A stretch of 64,000 bases of DNA from Sipunculus nudus (GCA_026874595.1 CM049310.1:33979558-34043557); one strand, 5' to 3'; counted from the stretch's first letter, positions 12,092-23,929 are shown. The notes: generated by a model not told the origin, from the letters alone. A program made the numbers and translations.

Positions 12092-14860
12092 ATATATATA
12101 TATTAAATCACAATGTGATATTTCCCCTATATGTTCCTGCTGTAAATGGAACCTGTTTTAATTCATGTTTAAAAGTTTGCCAAACTAGCATAATATACAT
12201 GTACATGATGCTTTAAATAATTTGTTTGATAATGATTTCATCAGACATATCCTGCAAATTTAAAAAGAAAACACAAACATTAACAATACCTTGACAGAAA
12301 GAAATACACAATGCATGTGTATTTCTTTCTAGACAGAATTTTACTTGAAGCCCCAAATGTCTTACGTGTCGATAAAGGTTCTATATGGTTATTTATCAAA
12401 GATTTTACATTCAACGATCTCCTCTGTACACAGAATTGGAATTTTTTATCGAGATCGTTGTAATCGTACAGTAATCCGAAGTTGAAGGGAGCACATTCTG
12501 TTTAGATGCCCTTATCATGCACTTATTACAACGTCTGAGAGTGAAATCAGTTGCAAATATACTTTAAAATATTATTAAATATCCATTTATTTGAAGTTGA
12601 AATGTTATGTTGAAACATCAGTAGTGAAATTATTAGAATATAAATATCAAGTTTGCAAAAGTTTGAATGAAAGTGTTGAAAACTTAAACAAGAATTAACT
12701 TTAGTTTAAAAAAATAATTATTTGCTTAAACATACAAATCGATCAGAATTTATAATCACACATGTATTAGTATGTTATATATTATGTGGACTGTTGTATC
12801 CCTTTTCTAAGATATATTTTAACATTTTTTTAAATATCGTAGATCTCTAACATATTGATAGAGATTTCGTTTAAGTTTTGTGTTCTACATGTATGTTTAT
12901 TTCAGCGATGTCCTACTGGGATATATTGAAATTTTCATATTTGTTCAACGTATTGAAAATATATTACTGTTTTTATATTGGATGACATCGTAATTTATAA
13001 CTGTATTTTAAATGCCATATTAGGGTTTATTTTACCATATTTATTATCCCGTTCAGACGTAATATCTCTCATTTTATCAAGTTCTTTTCCCATTCGTAAT
13101 TAATTTTCATTTCTTTTTCAGATTACCTTTTAATTCCCTAGCAATTTCATTATAATATTGATTACTTTCCAGTTCATAAGTTGGCGATATTAATGAACAA
13201 GTCTGTGATTTACTCCACATAGAGAGCATCGAAAAATATACTAGTATATTGAGAGATGGAGTCTTTCCGTTATCACATGACACTTTTCTCGGTCATAACA
13301 CGGCTCCTCGGCTGATACTCAGACTCACGCACTGTGCTCTGCTGTCCGAGCCTGTGTGCTCACAGATCACAAAAGTCGGTAAAATGCAAAGATTGTCATA
13401 AGACTTAAACATATCAATTATTTTACAACAAGTACTACATTTAAAAGGTGACTTTTTGCAAGTTATAAATGTATAGACGCGCATTTCATCATTGACATTA
13501 ACATATTACGAACTATTGAATATTTGGGTTTTCCAGTTTCTACTGTAATTTTATAGTATTATAAATAATAAAGCCCAACAACCTAAAGGATGAAAACATT
13601 GTTCAAAAACATGTAGGAGAATAGTTGCGGAACAGAAAATCCTCATAATTTTTTGTTTTAGGTGCCTCAAAATGTCCTCTTTACATTGTATATTTTAAAA
13701 ATTAAAATCATCCCCTCCAATGCCCTACCCATGTAAATATAAATTTTTTTAACAAAATCATGGCTCTAGATTTTATTAATATATTTCATTGGGTGAAATA
13801 TATTACGTGAAAATACACCCACATATATGTATACATTTATATTAAATTTACAAAACAAAAAATTAAGAACATAGTTTTCCGATTATGTATCATATATTGT
13901 ATTTTACACTCATTAAAAGCAGAATCGTGCATTAGCAATTTAAATATATGCATGCAACTATAATTATAATGAAACTGCATTTGGGCTGTGGCTCTTAACT
14001 GACCACAAGTTAACCAGTGCGTCTCTGTGACTTCCGAGTAATACACATTTGAATCACATCCCAGCACTTCTGAGTAACTTCCGAAAGGCTTCCGAGCACA
14101 AATCGTGCATAACTTTCAGATCAAAGAATGGATAACTATAATTTTTCACAGAATGATAGTATAGATCTTATTCTATTGGGAAAAAAAGCAAAACGGTATT
14201 GAAGCCTTAACATTTTGTATATGCTTTAAACCGCATTATGTATAAAACAAATTCTTGGTTTCCGGCTTCCGGCTTCCAAGTTTACATACATGACCCCGTC
14301 ATGACACTTCAGTTTCGAATGAGAAGTACCGCTTCACGTGAACTGGTGCCATAGTGATGAAAGGAGGTAATAAATGTAATTATTTTTGTGTAACAACACT
14401 TTTTCTTCGATATTTAGCCCATATATGTGATGCCAAATAATACCAGAAAAGAAATATTTTGATCCGACCCTTAAAATGGGCGTTCTGTTGTGACTGCCAT
14501 CATGACTCCAGACCCTATCAGTTTATTTCCGAAGGCCTGAGTGTCATGTTGTCATGGCTACCCTCGACGTGAAATATTTATACACCAAAGATAAATGTGA
14601 CTGAATAAAACCATATGTCAAATCTTTGTGCGACTTTCACGTGCGTCTCCACGGCAATCAAGCCATCCATGGAAGTCGTGGGTGTCATACCCGTCGGTAA
14701 AAAAAAGTCATCCATTATACAGGGAGCTCTAGAAATATATATGGAGTTGTTACCAATTTCTACATGTTAGGAGCCCGAAGAAACGCGTTATTTAATGGTT
14801 GGATTTTTTTTTCTTTACTTTTCTTTTACTTATAAGTAATTTTTACTTATTAAACTATAT
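12092..14860. other. AT-rich non-coding stretch
   Basis: Contains (TA)n just after the LTR, a perfect palindrome at 12296-12330, and several CTTCCGAG or TTCCGGC direct repeats near 14030-14100 and 14265. Short frames at 13293 and 13837 show no family motif. I see no gene. Confidence 0.5.
12296..12330. other. Perfect 15-bp palindrome with 5-nt loop
   Basis: AGAAAGAAATACACA and its exact reverse complement flank the loop ATGCA. It could extrude as a cruciform or form an RNA hairpin. It is not followed by a T tract that would suggest a Pol III terminator. Confidence 0.85.
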
Positions 14861-15440
14861 TAAAAGGCCAAGTTCACTGTACCAGATACTGTAGTTACAA
14901 GGCACTGTACACAATGAAATACATTAAGATAAATTAAAAGTAATTTAAAACATATGAAACATCATAATAATGAGAAACAGATAATATATTTAATAGTAAC
15001 AAAAATAGACCAACAGGAGACTAAATAATTTAGAATTCAAGTGGACATCAAGATTGATCACGATTTCTAGTAATATGCAAAATGGAACAGGTGTGTTTTC
15101 AGTGTCTGTTAATATATTGCACACTTGACGTGTTGAGGAAGATCGTTCCAGAGAACAGTAAAAAGAATATCTAAAGATTTTCATTCCATTCTTTCCGGGG
15201 CATGGGTAACTCTAGGACTGATTTGTCGACTGAACCGAGTAACGCACAGGACGGTACTCCTTAATTATGTCAACAATATGGGCAGGTGCTAATTAGGCCA
15301 TGAAGGGCTTTTTAAAAGGCAGGTCTGTATTCTGCTGAGAGCCAATGAAGATCCAGAAGTACTGTCTTGATGCGAGCTCGTCGCTGGATACGTTTGATAA
15401 GCCGAGCAGCACAGTTCTGAAGGCGCTGCAGTCTGCAATC
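14860..15440 (-). pseudogene. CR1/L2-like LINE, C-terminal remnant and 3' end
   Basis: Minus-strand translation from 15440 downward gives the well-known end of a CR1/L2-group reverse transcriptase polyprotein, in pieces. LQRLQNCAARLIKRIQ appears first, then LDLHWLSAEYRPAF, KALHGL, and after a frame change LWNDLPQHVKCA and LKTHLFHFAYY. These match the family pattern LQRVQNAAARL..LHWLPV..R..FK, KALHGL, LW..LP, LKT.LF. Stops and frameshifts show that it is dead. The distal part (14860-14990) has the TGTACAGTGCCTTGTAACT type of 3' UTR. A 22-bp minisatellite abuts the 5'-truncated end. It would have reverse transcribed its own RNA at a nicked target. Confidence 0.8.
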
Positions 15441-15448
15441 TAATACGT

Positions 15449-15690
15449 GTGGCCATAAACCGTTTTACATGTGGCCATAAAACGATTTACATGTGGCCAT
15501 AAACCGTTTTACATGTGGCCATAAACCGTTTAACATGTGATCATAACCGTTTACATGTGACCAAAACCGTTTCACATGTAGCCAAAAACCGTTTTGCATG
15601 TGGCCACAAACTGGTTCACATGTGGTCATAAACCGTTTGACAGGTGGGCATAAACCGTTAAACATATGGCCATAACCCGTTTTACGTAAC
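15449..15690. repeat. 22-bp minisatellite, about 11 units
   Basis: Units of the form GTGGCCATAAACCGTTTTAC plus AT recur about eleven times with drift (GTGATCATAACCG, GTAGCCAAAAACCG). The minus-strand frame reading VKRFMATC..GHM repeats is a product of this array. Confidence 0.9.
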
Positions 15691-15699
15691 TATTGATGT

Positions 15700-16850
15700 A
15701 AACATCCTACATGTCTTAAATGCGATTTGTAAATTTATCATTTTGTGGATAAAGTCCTATACAATATTACAGCTAATAAAAGAGGGACAGCACAAGGCAT
15801 GTTAAAATGTTGTAACGAAAGAATCTTTACTTGTTTTATATATGAAATGCTTTTAAAATATGTTTTATATAAATGACATAAATTATTTGTTATTTAGTTC
15901 AGCAACAAGTAGACAGATTTATGGATAATTATATATAACAAGTGAGGAGCATAAGAAAGTATATCTAAAAGGCATGATAGATATATCAAGCATCAACGAT
16001 GAGACATGTAAAGTGTGAGTAAGATTAGAATTTCAAAAGGGAACTAATCACACTGAACCAAATTGCTGAGACAGGAGTCTAATTAATGTGGTGTGAGACC
16101 CGCTATAACTAGTTTTGGGTATAAGCCATGTAATCTGAGGCAACTGTGCCCAGCAAGCGTGTGATGTCTTTAACGGCAACATATATCCACCGACACATTT
16201 GAACTGGATATTATCGATCTGTGGCAGTCGGCAAACGCTGCTCAGGTATCAGGTCCAGTCATTTCCTATCTGTCTGGTAGCTGTAACCTGGCTAATTTTT
16301 GTCGTGATCAGAATGCCTCATGAATGTCTCATGCAGGATGGGGTATTTTTTTGTACACAAAACACAATTTTTCCCCGAATCATGACACACTGTTTGTTTG
16401 TTTAAACATACTGTAAAAATTCCCATTAAATTTTAGGGCCCGCATAACCTGCAGTTATCGATGAAATCTCGACGACCGGCGCATACCCGCAAACCTACCG
16501 ATTTTTTCCTATTTTTATAATTTTTCGTCTAATGGAATGTTATAGGTGTTATGAATATTGAAAAGAAGAAAACCTTCCTGAAACGATCGGCCGAAAGTTG
16601 ATTTGAACAAGTGGACCGATGGGTCATGACGCTTAGCTGAATTTGACATGTACAGAGGTGATGCATGTATTAATTGTTGCTGTTATGATTTTGTAAAAAA
16701 AATTGTTGAGGAACCTTGAACAATGGGTAGAATGACTTCAAGAGTGTTCACAATAATGTTTTTTCCCATAATCCTTTAAAAAATAGGTAACAGCAAGATG
16801 ATTTTACAAGGAACTAACTTGATGCTTAGTTAAAAGTTTCTACCTCAAAC
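15700..16850. other. Non-coding stretch
   Basis: AT-rich sequence without a recognised gene or repeat. A 68-codon frame at 16199 has a hydrophobic middle but no family motif and AT-biased composition, so I treat it as chance. Confidence 0.45.
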
Positions 16851-16910
16851 TCCTATGACTTTTGTCCATCTGACTTCAAATCATATTGTATCACACAGCT
16901 CACAGAATAT

Positions 16911-16925
16911 AGGTCACAGTGACCT
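16911..16925. promoter_or_regulatory. Perfect ERE-type palindrome
   Basis: AGGTCACAGTGACCT equals the classical vitellogenin A2 estrogen response element, an inverted repeat of AGGTCA with 3-bp spacer. That identity is seen directly; function in this genome is not shown. Confidence 0.7.
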
Positions 16926-17214
16926 TATGTTGGATGTGAAAGGAGATATTACAATTGCCTCCCTTTCTCTTAGGAAAGCCTTTTTAGAGCAAACGGTTAA
17001 GATTGACGACCTGTCTGACGTTCTGGGTGCTCATATAAGCTTTTTTTTGTTAATAGCTCAGAGAATTTAGGACACATTGATCTAATTTCAGGATTTAAAG
17101 GAGACTTCCTGGATGTCATATTAGAAGGTACTAGATCCAATAGTAGAGTTTGAGCCATGCCTGACTGTCTAAGTGCCCATAAGCATATTTTTGCTTATGT
17201 TGCTTGCAGAATAT

Positions 17215-17229
17215 AGGTCACCATGACCT
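17215..17229. promoter_or_regulatory. ERE-type palindrome
   Basis: AGGTCACCATGACCT fits AGGTCAnnnTGACCT exactly. Confidence 0.65.
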
Positions 17230-17497
17230 ACTTTCAGGTTTCGAAGGAGATTTGGCCAGAATTCCTTGGATGATATGTTATAAGATTCTAGGCCTTACAG
17301 TTACAATTTGTGCCCTGTCTGACTGTCTCATTGTTCAAAATCATGTCATCATCACCTAATTTCAGGTTTTCATGAAAATTTGCCCAATACTGCTCTGGAT
17401 ATTACATAAGAAGATTTTAGGGCTAACGGATTCAGTTTGTGCTCATCTGACTTCCAGTGTGCTCAAATCATATTTTTTCCTGTAGCTTATAGAATAA

Positions 17498-17512
17498 AGG
17501 TCACAGTGACCT
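17498..17512. promoter_or_regulatory. Perfect ERE-type palindrome
   Basis: AGGTCACAGTGACCT, identical to the site at 16911. Confidence 0.7.
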
Positions 17513-17798
17513 TTTTTTATTTCCAAAGACATTTATCCAGGACCTCCCTGAATAACACATCAGAAGATGGTACACCAAATGGATACAGGTTGTGCCTCGC
17601 CTGACTCCCTGGGTGTTAAAAGCATGTTTTCGGCCAGAAGCTCGCATGTTTCTGAAAATTTCATGTATCTGAGGAGATTTACCAAAGACCTCCCAGGATG
17701 TACGGTAAGAAATTTCTAGGTCTAACGGATACAACCTGTGCCCTTTCTAACTGTCAGAAGCTTAAAGTCATGTTTTTGGCCGGGTATTCGCAGAATAT

Positions 17799-17813
17799 AG
17801 GTCACCATGACCT
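17799..17813. promoter_or_regulatory. ERE-type palindrome
   Basis: AGGTCACCATGACCT, identical to the site at 17215. Degenerate versions lie at 17069-17083, 18015-18029 (one half-site change) and 18346-18360. Confidence 0.65.
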
Positions 17814-18449
17814 AGTTTAAGGTTTTGAGAAAATTTGCCCAGAAGCTGCATGGATAATGCGTTAGAAGATTCAGGCCTAACGGATACAATTTGAGTCCAT
17901 CTGACTCCCTGAATATAACATTTGAAGATCCTAGGCCACATGGATACAATTTGTGCCCTCTCTGACTCTCTGGCTGCTCAAAATCACATTTTCGGTCGGT
18001 AGCTCTCAGAATATAGTTCACCATGACCTAATTTCAGGTTTCAGCGGAGATTTGCCTAGAACCTCCCTTGATGTACAATTAAAAGTTTCTAGGTTTAACG
18101 GTATGGTTTGTTTCCTGTTATCGTCTGAATGCTTCATTTGGACGTCTCAAAAATAGAGAAAAAATGCGTAAAAATTTGAAAAAAAAGTACAGATGGCGCC
18201 TTTAATCTTCAGGTATTGATGAAACACTATTTGATCAATATGTACTGAAAAATCATGGTGGTTATTTATTCAGATATTGGAGCTTTTGTAAAAATTTTTA
18301 ATTATTCCTGAGGGGGACTTACGAGCACCATAGCTCGGAGGATATAGGTCATAGAGTCCTTATTTCAGGTTTACAAAAAGATCTTTTTAGACCTCCATAG
18401 ATTTCAGTTAGAGATTTCTTGGTCCATCGGATACGATTTGTGCCCTATT

Positions 18450-18560
18450 AACGGACGGACAGACAGACAGACGTACATACAGATGGATGGCACGACGGAC
18501 GGACGGACAGATGGACAGACGGACGCTATAGCTGTATCGATAGCTCCAGCTCAGATGCTT
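18450..18560. repeat. GACG/GACA-rich simple repeat tail
   Basis: Runs of GGACGGACAGACAGACAGAC mixed with TACATACAGATGG close the monomer array. They are followed by CTATAGCTGTATCGATAGCT, which is itself partly palindromic. A shorter version of the same ending follows the dispersed monomer near 62944. Confidence 0.8.
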
Positions 18561-18569
18561 TTCAGACAG

Positions 18570-19240
18570 GTGAGTTAAACAATGGCAAAAAAAAAAAAGA
18601 AGCTTGCAGCCACATTTTTCTCCGAGAGAGGAACTTTTAAAATTCGGACCGACAATATTTATCTTTCGTTCGTAACTATAATGGGTAGATAGGAGGCCCG
18701 CTTTCTTATAACGGAGGTCCGGCCATGCATAACTGAATGAGATATAATTAATTTTTGTTTTATATTGACATGTTTTAGTGGCCTGCATGGGTGTTTTTGT
18801 ATTCAACATGTTGTTATTTGCGCTGCTGTCTGACTCTGATGAAAGTGAATTCTAGTCAAACTTACTCGAGGTTAACTTGGCCATGGCATGCACTTTGACG
18901 TCTCGATAAGGCGAGGCAGTGGGTCTGGATAACAGACAACTTAACATGAATGCCTGATAAGAACTTGAAGCAGTAGCGAATACTGTGTCTTCGCTTTACT
19001 TTTCCCCACTAAATTAGTAAGCAGAGCCTTCTGACCTCAGTTTTGTAGACTGAAAACATGAATTTAACAAAAAAGATACTTAAATTACACACCCTCGCGA
19101 AGAAATCACGATTAACACGATTAATACATTCAGTCCCTGGTCGTGGTGATAACGTGGCGCTGCGCCAACTACTGGATACCTGGCAATGTTCAGGAGATCT
19201 GAGGGTTGGTAGTCGTCCTTCACTGGCGTATATAATCCGA
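18570..19240. other. Non-coding stretch
   Basis: No recognised gene. A 79-codon minus frame and an 88-codon plus frame overlap each other at 19009-19324, partly within a tRNA-like repeat, and neither carries a known motif. Confidence 0.45.
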
Positions 19241-19269
19241 TTGATCAACCGACTTTGTTCAGGGAAAAC

Positions 19270-19366
19270 ATTGGGCCGATCCGGGATTCGAACCCATGTC
19301 TATGGCGCACAAACGCTTCCCTAGAAAAGCAAGCTTCACTAGCGAGACAGTTCGGTCCGCTTTTAT
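19270..19366 (-). mobile_element. tRNA-like SINE head, degenerate
   Basis: On the minus strand a Pol III B box (GGGTTCGAATCCC) is preceded by an A-box-like CTCGCTAGTGAAG. Acceptor-like ends GGACCGA and TCGGCCC pair in 6 of 7 positions, with about 86 nt between. The D and anticodon arms do not fold properly, so it is not a working tRNA. GGATCGG followed by GTTTTCCC beyond the B box is shared with the tRNA-like block at 41850-41945. Confidence 0.6.
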
Positions 19367-19932
19367 GTCACCCCGTAACAAGTATTACAAAACAATGGAC
19401 CGGGCACGCTCACAAGCGTCAAAGGGACGAGAAGGGCCATGTGCATCGTGGAGAAACAAAACGAGTCAATAAGGAGATGCCCTGGCTAATCGGGCCAAAA
19501 GAAATGTGATATGTTGCCGCTGGCTGAAACACCGCGTGTTGCGGCTCCCAATCAAACCCATGGCTTTGTTAAGGTAAACAGACACACATGGACTTCTTAC
19601 TTACACGCAGAGCCATAACAAGTTGTTGAACAGCCGTATGCGAGGTATTGTGTTAGGATGGTTTTGCTGGGAACCGTTTGTATAAAGCAAAACTGAACTG
19701 ATAATGTGAAACAATTGGCATAATATAACACTTGATTTTGCCCTTTTAAGACGTGAATGGAATCTCGGTCATTTCAGGGAGTCGACGTATAGACTTTTAT
19801 ATAAAGACATTGTGCCCAGGCGTATTGACAAAATTGCTTCCACCCGAGCATTAAGTTCACTTTTTTTACAAACAAATACAATATATACGAAACCAACAGT
19901 GATAGTTTATAAAACAATTCGATATCCTTTCT

Positions 19933-19979
19933 TTATATATATATTATATATATATGTATATATATATATATATATATAA
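19933..19979. repeat. (TA)n microsatellite
   Basis: TA repeat with a TTATATATATGTATA interruption. Confidence 0.9.
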
Positions 19980-20229
19980 AGAACCACTGACTCACAACTG
20001 TTAATTGTATTATCCTATTCCACGAGATGTTATATATATTCCTCAAACAAAATATCTGATAATAATCCAGTAAATATGTATATAAAATCTGTATCCTCAA
20101 AGTAAGTCCTCTAATTATCTGTATACCTAAAATTTATTAAATTATTCCCATTACTTAACTATAAAATTTAGTTACCAAGTTATTTTTTTTGGTGCCAGCA
20201 TAAATTATATTTCCAGATTTCCTGAGATG

Positions 20230-20510
20230 CTTTATCAAAACATAAACCTTCATTACTATTTCTAGGTATTTTTATAAATTTTTCAAACCACTAACAAAAT
20301 TATATTTCCTACTGCTGATGTCCTTGGAGCACCATACATGACTGTAGAGATATTTATATCAATATTAATACCTTTTTGTTTACACCACCTTTCAATATCT
20401 GACCATAGTTTTCTAACCTTATAACAAGACCATAACAGGTGTATTAATTGTTCTTGTTCTTTTTTACAATACCTTGCACCTATTCATATCATTACAATAA
20501 GATCATTACA
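20230..20510 (-). pseudogene. L1/Tx1-like LINE, C-terminal remnant
   Basis: Minus-strand translation reads KKEQEQLIHLLWSCYKVRKL followed by W, then SDIERWCKQKGINIDINIS and TVMYGAP. This matches the tail of L1/Tx1-type LINE proteins, where a Cys-rich EE..HLFW.C..V..FW block precedes a W-containing amphipathic stretch and a V.FG motif. Stop codons follow within 20 codons and the upstream RT domain is absent. A related fragment lies at 47134-47640 in the same orientation. The live protein would be the ORF2 reverse transcriptase and endonuclease of the element. Confidence 0.65.
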
Positions 20511-20796
20511 AAAGCGAATTTCTTAGAGATCATTCACAGTGCGTGTCATAAGTTTAAGTGTCCGGTATACCTTGTGTGAAGAAACCGCTGATTCCTGATT
20601 TAACCGAGAGTCTCAGTTCAAAGTGAGCTGTTCAAAAGCCGGAAATTTGAAACCATGTATTTCAGGCAGATCTGGCCGCAGCTACTTGGTAGGACGTAAA
20701 TAAGAACTTAAATCTAAACATCAAAGGTCACCCTGCGAAGGTTCTTCTAATATACCAATTGATGTAAACATGGGACACTTTCAAAAGCTGATTTTA

Positions 20797-20797
20797 T

Positions 20798-20839
<42 letters not shown>
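20797..20839. repeat. (TA)n microsatellite
   Basis: TA repeat, followed by a TGTGTGTATATATA patch near 20850. Confidence 0.9.
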
Positions 20840-20841
<2 letters not shown>

Positions 20842-21069
20842 TTTTATACATGTGTGTGTATATATATAGTTATATAATTAAATATTTAGTTTTATTAATA
20901 TTTTGAGATATTATCTGCAAAATATGTTGTGAAACCATGGAATGTCCTAATTATGCCGGTCACCCCTGGGACGCTGGAACAATATTCTGCTTGCATTACC
21001 TAAAAGTAAAGAATATAGACACTCACTGAGGGTATTTAGGAATATGATCTTCGAGTAAAAACGGCCGGA

Positions 21070-21092
21070 CCCCCCCCCCCCCCCCCCCCCCC
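21070..21092. repeat. Poly-C tract
   Basis: Uninterrupted run of about 23 C followed by CCTCCCTCCCACCC. Its length is likely to be uncertain in the assembly. Confidence 0.9.
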
Positions 21093-21162
21093 TCCCTCCC
21101 ACCCACCACATATACACACCCGACCTAACGCGATACTATTGCCCGACGTACGTCTTCATAAA

Positions 21163-21480
21163 GTAAAGCCCCGTTCCCACTTTCACGAATTGGACGCCGA
21201 ATCGCTACGATGTTGAATTCGTGGCGATTCGTGGCCAATCGGCCTGTCGAGTGATAAAAATTCCATCACGACCACGATATTGTACGAAAGGAGTACGATG
21301 CCAGTACGATTGGCTACGACAGTGACACGAAGCCAGCACGATATGACAGGAGACTTTTAAGAATGTTCACGGCTCCGTGACGACGTCTAAGATACTGGTA
21401 CGATATTTCCACGATTGATCTGCGACTTGTGGACGATACTCCTACGATCATTCAATTTTGCCACGGATTGTTAGATAGCT
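21163..21480. mobile_element. Partial terminal-repeat element, TAAAGCCCC type
   Basis: Starts TAAAGCCCCGTTCCCAC and continues with many CACGA, TACGAT and CCACGAT words in both orientations, a composition shared with the elements at 24607 and 28931. I found no matching right terminus, so it is truncated or decayed. No coding capacity. Confidence 0.45.
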
Positions 21481-21489
21481 ATATATGTG

Positions 21490-22320
21490 ATATATAGCTA
21501 TTGTAATGTCACAAAGAAGACGATATTAGTAAAAGGACACCATAACAACACTTTACTCAACTTCTCCAGATATTATAATTTGACAAAAGTTATCCAGTTT
21601 AAAACACTAATAATATATGTCTCATTTGATTTGAGTAATTAGACAATTACGCCTTATTTATGTGGTGGCAAATACGACGTTAACTTCTTTAAGTCCAAGT
21701 AGACGACCGTCTTAATCGGATGTAAAATATCTGTACTCTCAAAATATTGGTTAAAATATCTTATTGATTCAGCTCTCAATGTGATATAAGATTCTGTTAA
21801 TATAAATTTGTGTTAGGCTCAGTTCACTCTCTCATAGTAAAATAGGAAATTCATAATTTATTATATTGACCATATGTTTAAGTATGACGAAACTGTATAA
21901 TATATTCAGCTTCTTTAAACTGTTTTGGTTCAAATTTATTTTGTCAACCAATATCCACGATAAAAAAATTTCTTTAAAACAAATTTACTAAACTACATAG
22001 GTTATGAATAGTGTTCAGGTTGAACTGTCATGACTAATAATTCAGATATTAAGGTTTACTAGAGAACGTGTGCTAAATAAGATGAAAAAACGTGCACGTG
22101 ATGGGTACAGCTAATTTTTATGCAACTAGAGAATGACATTTTAACAGTTTTAGTGCCCTATCCCTACCACTTACTGGAGGCTTTGCTGCGACTAGTCACA
22201 GTCTTCGATCGTCTTTAACTGCGACTGATGATCGATCGACCCCTTATGGTTTGTATCACGACTCAAGTTAGGCTTACTAGTCCAATACAAATGCATACTG
22301 AGTCGTGTATTCACGAATAT
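21490..22320. other. Non-coding stretch
   Basis: AT-rich, without a recognised gene or repeat apart from the start of family A near 22322. Overlapping 64- and 65-codon frames at 22192-22422 lie mostly in family A sequence. Confidence 0.4.
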
Positions 22321-22321
22321 T

Positions 22322-22610
22322 ATATATGCAACTGGAAATGCAAGCATCCGCCATATGGGGTTCCCTATTGTGGATTGCTCCAAAAGCATACTTGCATCTA
22401 CTTATTCGGCCAATATTCCTAGGTTCATTCGTGTATAAATGACTGTACATTCATGAATATTCCTTGATGACATTCCTGAATCCGGATCATGAGAAGGATC
22501 CATACCAAAATATAATCGATTCTTCATTGGCTCAATCCCGAATAGGCCTGAACAATACATGAGATTCCGTCCGAGACTGCGTGAGTAATGTTGTGAAGAA
22601 ACATGCAATC
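22322..22610 (-). repeat. Dispersed repeat family A, copy 3
   Basis: Minus-strand copy with the ATGCAAGCATCCGCCATATG, ATATTCCTAGGTTCATTC and GCGTGAGTAATGTTGTGAAG blocks. It reaches further at the first-named end than copies 1 and 2. Confidence 0.7.
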
Positions 22611-22787
22611 ATTTTAATTGGGGCTCCTTGGGAGAGGCCATCAGTTAGATGCTCTTAGCAGACCGCCTCTCACTCACTCAACTGAGAAGCACAAGCCGTT
22701 TTGCAAAGAACCACTGGACACCCTGATTCCGGAGTTCTGGGCGCTCGATCGTGACCTGAACAGGTGGACCGGCCTGCATAGCTTACG

Positions 22788-23015
22788 AGGACCGTGTTTG
22801 CATTCACTTATTTTTTTGCCTATATTCCCATGTGCGTTCATGCAATAGTGACTGTACATTTGTGAATATTCCTTGATGACGCTCCTGAATCCGAAGAAGA
22901 TGATGTATCAACACAAAAATCTGACTGTTTCTTCTTTGACCCATTCCCGAAATGCTTTGAAAATTTAATGAAGTACCGTTAAGGTACATGATTGCGTGAG
23001 TTGTGTTGTGAACAA
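22788..23015 (-). repeat. Dispersed repeat family A, copy 4, interrupted by LTR
   Basis: Runs from the CCTATATTCCCATG block to TTGTGTTGTGAACAA, where the LTR-like element begins at 23016. The 170 bp between copies 3 and 4 is GC-rich and not recognised. Confidence 0.7.
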
Positions 23016-23929
23016 TGTTACGGAACGTTATAACAACAAATCACATAGTCGTGACGAGCATAAATTTTGTTACGGATATAAATAAAAATCAGATTCTGTA
23101 ACACTAGCCAGCGTGAAATGTCTAGGGGAATGAATAAAGGAGTCAAATTTTTTTGTTGTAAACAAATAATTGTAATTTATTCTTAAAACAACAGTAACAA
23201 TACAATGCACTAAATTAATACAATAACCAGTATAACAACAGCAGGTAAGCAAATCAATACAAGTACACGGCTAGTATAAAAAATATAGTGTACGGTACCA
23301 GATCGAGTATCCGGATCCTAGGCTTTTCTTGATACCACCACTGTCACAGCTTAACAAGTCTTTTAAAACATATAGTCCAGATGAACAGTTCACGTAAATC
23401 TTCTCAGAAAATAATACTGAAATATAATCCCGAAAACAATCTGTTGTAATCCAAAAGTGAAGTTCTGGTAATAGTCCCAAATTAGGGTTTCTGAAGACTG
23501 TATAAAATCCGTTACAAATTTCGAAGAATATCTTTAAGAGCTGCAATTATCGGGTAGGTCAACAAACTGACTCACACTGTTCCGTGTCCGCTGGAATTTT
23601 TCTTTCTCTCCTCTCCTGGCTCTTAACACACCCCCTATTTATAACATTTCATCTCAAGCCGAGAACTTTTCATTTTTACGAACAATCCAAAGAACGCAAC
23701 AAGACACACTCATAGAGCGCGAATAGCCCAGAAAATTCCAGATGTGCACGAACGCTGTGTCTTAACACATTAGAGTTCAACCAATGCGGATTACACCGAG
23801 CCAGCACCCGGCCAGGCGAGGTTGCTACAGCAACGAGCCACACCCGCGCCACACGAATCAAGTGTCAACAACACATGTAACACCCCTGCGCACAATAACA
23901 CAATCACAATCACATAGACACACACAAGG
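23016..23929 (-). mobile_element. LTR-like element, copy 3
   Basis: Starts TGTTACGGAACG and follows the family through CAGCGTGAAATG, GGGGAATGAATAAAGGAGT, GATACCACCACTGTCA and CCCCCTATTTATAAC (TATAAATA on the sense strand). The far end, CACAATAACAC onward, is diverged and lacks the GTAACA terminus. Beyond it, at 23944-23957, the minus strand reads CCAGGGGGGCATG, which could be a polypurine tract. If so, a scrap of internal region remains here. Confidence 0.7.

Larger units (their letters stand above)
16850..18450. repeat. Degenerate ~150-bp tandem monomers with ERE-like palindromes
   Basis: About nine monomers share the order CAGAATATAGG, TCACAGTGACC or TCACCATGACC, TTTCAGGTTT, GGAGATTTGCC, TTAGAAGATTCTAGG, CTAACGGATACAATTTGTGC, CTGTCTGACT. 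Spacing of the palindrome is about 146-158 bp where monomers are intact, and larger where monomers decayed or were deleted. Identity between monomers is perhaps 65-80 percent by eye. Several frames of 67-77 codons run through it on both strands and are not conserved between monomers. A single dispersed monomer lies at 62815-62930. Confidence 0.85.

Noticed and set aside
17501-18156. Conserved exons suggested by several 67-77-codon frames in a row
   Set aside because: Frames arise from the same monomer in different phases and strands and are not preserved between monomers.
18408-18809. 133-codon minus-strand frame with Cys/Arg/Ser repeats
   Set aside because: Its C-terminal third translates the GACG/GACA simple repeat, and the rest has no motif.
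19270-19366. Functional tRNA gene
   Set aside because: B box and acceptor are good, but D and anticodon arms do not fold. The same applies to 32374-32449 (short T stem), 41850-41945 and the SINE head at 42558.
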